Shown: piece by piece, positions 5,459 through 7,153 of the stretch
Numbering within the stretch: the first letter of the stretch is position 1
Layout: the number at the start of each line of letters is the position of its first letter
Assembly (NCBI GenBank): GCA_020344295.1
Contig: CP070819.1
Span: 677,068-684,220, forward strand
Length of the DNA: 7,153 nt
From: Dehalococcoidia bacterium
Lineage (GTDB): Bacteria > Chloroflexota > Dehalococcoidia > SZUA-161
Direction of reading: 5' to 3'
Notes under the pieces: generated by a model
Databases searched by the model: none
The model's input: only the letters and a program-made list of their open reading frames with translations
What the model was told of the DNA's origin: nothing
Program-made: the position numbers and the translations under genes

Positions 5459-6646
5459 GTGCGTATCAAAGAATTCGAGTTTAACCTGCGGGAACTGGCC
5501 GGCTCAATGGGGGATCTGGGAACGCTGATCCCACTGTCCATTGCCCTGATCACAGTCAACGGCCTCAGCTTCACTCCGGTCTTCCTGATGGTAGGCCTCT
5601 TCTACCTTGTCAGCGGTTTCTATTACAGACTGCCCATACCGGTGCAGCCCTTGAAGGTAGTGGCAGCGGTGGCCATAGCCTCCCCGGATAAAGTCACCCT
5701 GGAAGTAATGTCAGCAACCGGCATCATCTTCGGTGCCTTCCTGCTGTTGCTGGCATTCACGGGGCTGATCGACCAGCTTGCCAAGCTTTTCACTAAGCCC
5801 GTAGTAAGGGGAATACAGCTCGGCCTGGGACTCATACTCATTACCAAAGGCATCGACTTCATTCGGAAAAACGAGCTTTTCATTCAGAACTCTGGTGACG
5901 AGGTTATGGTCGGCAGCGTCGCGGTCAATCTGATCATCGGCCTCTTGGGTATTGTGCTGGTGCTATTCTTGCTCAATAGCAAACGTTTCCCCGCCGCTCT
6001 GGTCATCGTGGGCCTGGGGATCATTATCGGCATAGCCTACGGGGCATTCGACAATACGGTGTGGGATTTCGGACCGACCAATATGGAGCTCTTCTCTCCA
6101 GCCTTGAATGATTATGTCACCGCTCTGTTCCTGCTGGTAATCCCGCAAATCCCCCTCACCATAGGTAATGCGATCATCGGCACGACCGATGCGGTAAAAG
6201 CCTTCTTTGGTAAAGGTAAAGAGACACAGCGGGCAACCAACCGGCGTTTCGCCGCCGATATGGGCGTGGCGAACATAGCCACGGGGATGCTGGGGGCCAT
6301 GCCGATGTGCCACGGTGCGGGAGGACTGGCCGCTCATTACAGATTCGGTGCCCGAACCGGCGGGTCGAACATAATGATAGGCCTGTTCTTTATAATCATT
6401 GCTGTGGCATTCGGCATTGTCGGAGTTTCCATTCTTTCCTCGGTCCCGAATGCAGTGCTGGGCGTGCTGCTGCTGTTCGCCGGGCTGGAACTGGCCATCC
6501 TTATCCGGGATGTCAAGGAGAAACAGAGTCTTTTCATAGGCGTCTTTATCGCCGGTATCGGCCTGGCTACGACTAACATGGGCATCGCCTTCGGTGCCGG
6601 TATCGTTGTCTCCTACCTCCTGAGGTGGGCCAAACTGGAGATGTGA
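5459..6646 (+). CDS. MOT1-family molybdate/sulfate transporter
   Basis: This is a 395-residue polytopic inner-membrane protein of the MOT1 branch related to SulP transporters. It lacks the STAS domain of true SulP proteins and has many hydrophobic segments from about residue 20 to the end. Both family signatures are visible: ELAGSMGDLGTLIPL near the N-terminus (12-26) and PMCHGAGGLAAHYRFGARTGG at 282-302. Family members import molybdate with high affinity, and some are annotated as sulfate permeases; the sequence does not decide between them. The start is GTG 5459, which gives the normal MRIKEFEFNLRELAG beginning; AAAGGG lies about nine bases upstream. The stronger GGAGGG serves the five-codon leader ORF just before it. 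An aminotransferase follows 42 bases downstream, probably in the same transcript. Regulation probably acts through the repeat-rich leader. Confidence 0.9.
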   Translation: MRIKEFEFNLRELAGSMGDLGTLIPLSIALITVNGLSFTPVFLMVGLFYLVSGFYYRLPIPVQPLKVVAAVAIASPDKVTLEVMSATGIIFGAFLLLLAFTGLIDQLAKLFTKPVVRGIQLGLGLILITKGIDFIRKNELFIQNSGDEVMVGSVAVNLIIGLLGIVLVLFLLNSKRFPAALVIVGLGIIIGIAYGAFDNTVWDFGPTNMELFSPALNDYVTALFLLVIPQIPLTIGNAIIGTTDAVKAFFGKGKETQRATNRRFAADMGVANIATGMLGAMPMCHGAGGLAAHYRFGARTGGSNIMIGLFFIIIAVAFGIVGVSILSSVPNAVLGVLLLFAGLELAILIRDVKEKQSLFIGVFIAGIGLATTNMGIAFGAGIVVSYLLRWAKLEM

Positions 6647-6688
6647 CCTTATCATACAGGGCACAATACCTGTTAAGGGAGTCTGCAA

Positions 6689-7153
6689 ATGATCACCCAG
6701 AGAGTCAAAGAGATTACACCCTTCCTGGTCATGGACGTACTGGAACGGGCCCATGCTATGGAACGCGAGGGCATCGATATAATTCATCTGGAGGTCGGCG
6801 AGCCCGATTTCGACACTCCGGAATGTGTGAAAGAGGCTCTGCGCAAGGCAATCGATGAGGGACACACCCACTATACCCATAGTCTGGGTATACCGGAGCT
6901 GAGAGAGGCCATCTGCCGACATTACAGAAATATATACGGAGTATCGGTATCACCAAACCGGGTCCTGGTGACCTCCGGAACCTCACCCGCCATGCTCCTG
7001 GTATTTGCAGCACTTGTCGACCAGGATGACGAAGTGATCATCTCCGATCCCCATTACTCGTGTTACCCCAACTTCATACGGTTTGTTAACGGGGTACCGG
7101 TCACCGTGCCCGTCTATGAGCAGGACGGATTTCAATATAGGCCTGAGGCCATC
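6689..7153 (+). CDS. PLP-dependent aminotransferase, fold type I (3' end outside window)
   Basis: The first 155 codons of a class I/II aminotransferase are present, and the gene continues past the right edge. The enzyme would move an amino group between an amino acid and a 2-oxo acid using pyridoxal phosphate in the cytosol. Seen in the sequence: VGEPDFDTP (36-44), the substrate-side glycine loop and helix HYTHSLGIPELREAI (61-75), the PLP phosphate-binding segment SGTSPAM (96-102), and DPHYSCYPN (120-128) with the ring-stacking tyrosine. The PLP lysine lies beyond the window. The pattern fits aspartate aminotransferase-like enzymes, but the amino acid substrate is not determined. ATG 6689 has AAGGGAG (6675-6681) seven bases upstream. 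The 42-base gap after the transporter contains no terminator-like hairpin, so co-transcription is likely. Confidence 0.9.
   Translation, partial: MITQRVKEITPFLVMDVLERAHAMEREGIDIIHLEVGEPDFDTPECVKEALRKAIDEGHTHYTHSLGIPELREAICRHYRNIYGVSVSPNRVLVTSGTSPAMLLVFAALVDQDDEVIISDPHYSCYPNFIRFVNGVPVTVPVYEQDGFQYRPEAI

Noticed and set aside
3953..6646. Genetic code with TGA read as tryptophan
   Set aside because: All other Trp codons in the window are TGG, and the transporter uses TGA as a sensible stop followed by a proper intergenic gap.
5963..6922. 319-residue minus-strand open frame across the transporter and aminotransferase
   Set aside because: It overlaps two well-supported plus-strand genes and has a composition typical of an antisense shadow (many His, Gln, Asp).

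Overview
The window looks like an ordinary chromosomal segment from a free-living bacterium of moderate G+C. A Chloroflexota/Dehalococcoidia-like anaerobe is my best guess, because a MOT1-type transporter, a TreT-like glycosyltransferase and a B12-binding radical SAM/DUF4070 protein occur together; this is an impression, not a proven assignment. There are no rRNA, tRNA, CRISPR or insertion sequences. Alternative starts (TTG, GTG) are common and most genes carry clear Shine-Dalgarno sites.

Layout. Positions 1-551 (minus) hold the N-terminal part of a GNAT acetyltransferase that runs off the left edge and is probably a tandem two-domain protein. A 92-base divergent spacer separates it from a PIG-L/LmbE deacetylase (644-1342, plus). 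This converges on a glyoxalase II-like metallo-hydrolase (1370-2011, minus), which has its own near-consensus promoter. Next is a cobalamin-binding radical SAM protein with a DUF4070 tail (2145-3662, minus). A 290-base AT-rich spacer follows, containing a tandem 11-bp repeat at the radical SAM promoter and a perfect 16-bp palindrome. Then comes a trehalose synthase-like GT4 glycosyltransferase (3953-5266, minus), interrupted by one in-frame TGA. A 192-base divergent control region full of short repeats leads to a MOT1-family molybdate/sulfate transporter (5459-6646, plus), preceded by a five-codon leader ORF. A fold-type I PLP aminotransferase (6689 to the right edge, plus) follows and is probably co-transcribed with the transporter.

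How the genes relate. No single pathway joins them. The best-supported functional units are the transporter-aminotransferase operon and the GNAT/PIG-L divergent pair. The points that most deserve a second look are the two in-frame UGA codons, one inside the glycosyltransferase and one directly before the transporter start, and the dense repeats in the two minus/plus control regions. I see no convincing novel multi-gene system.
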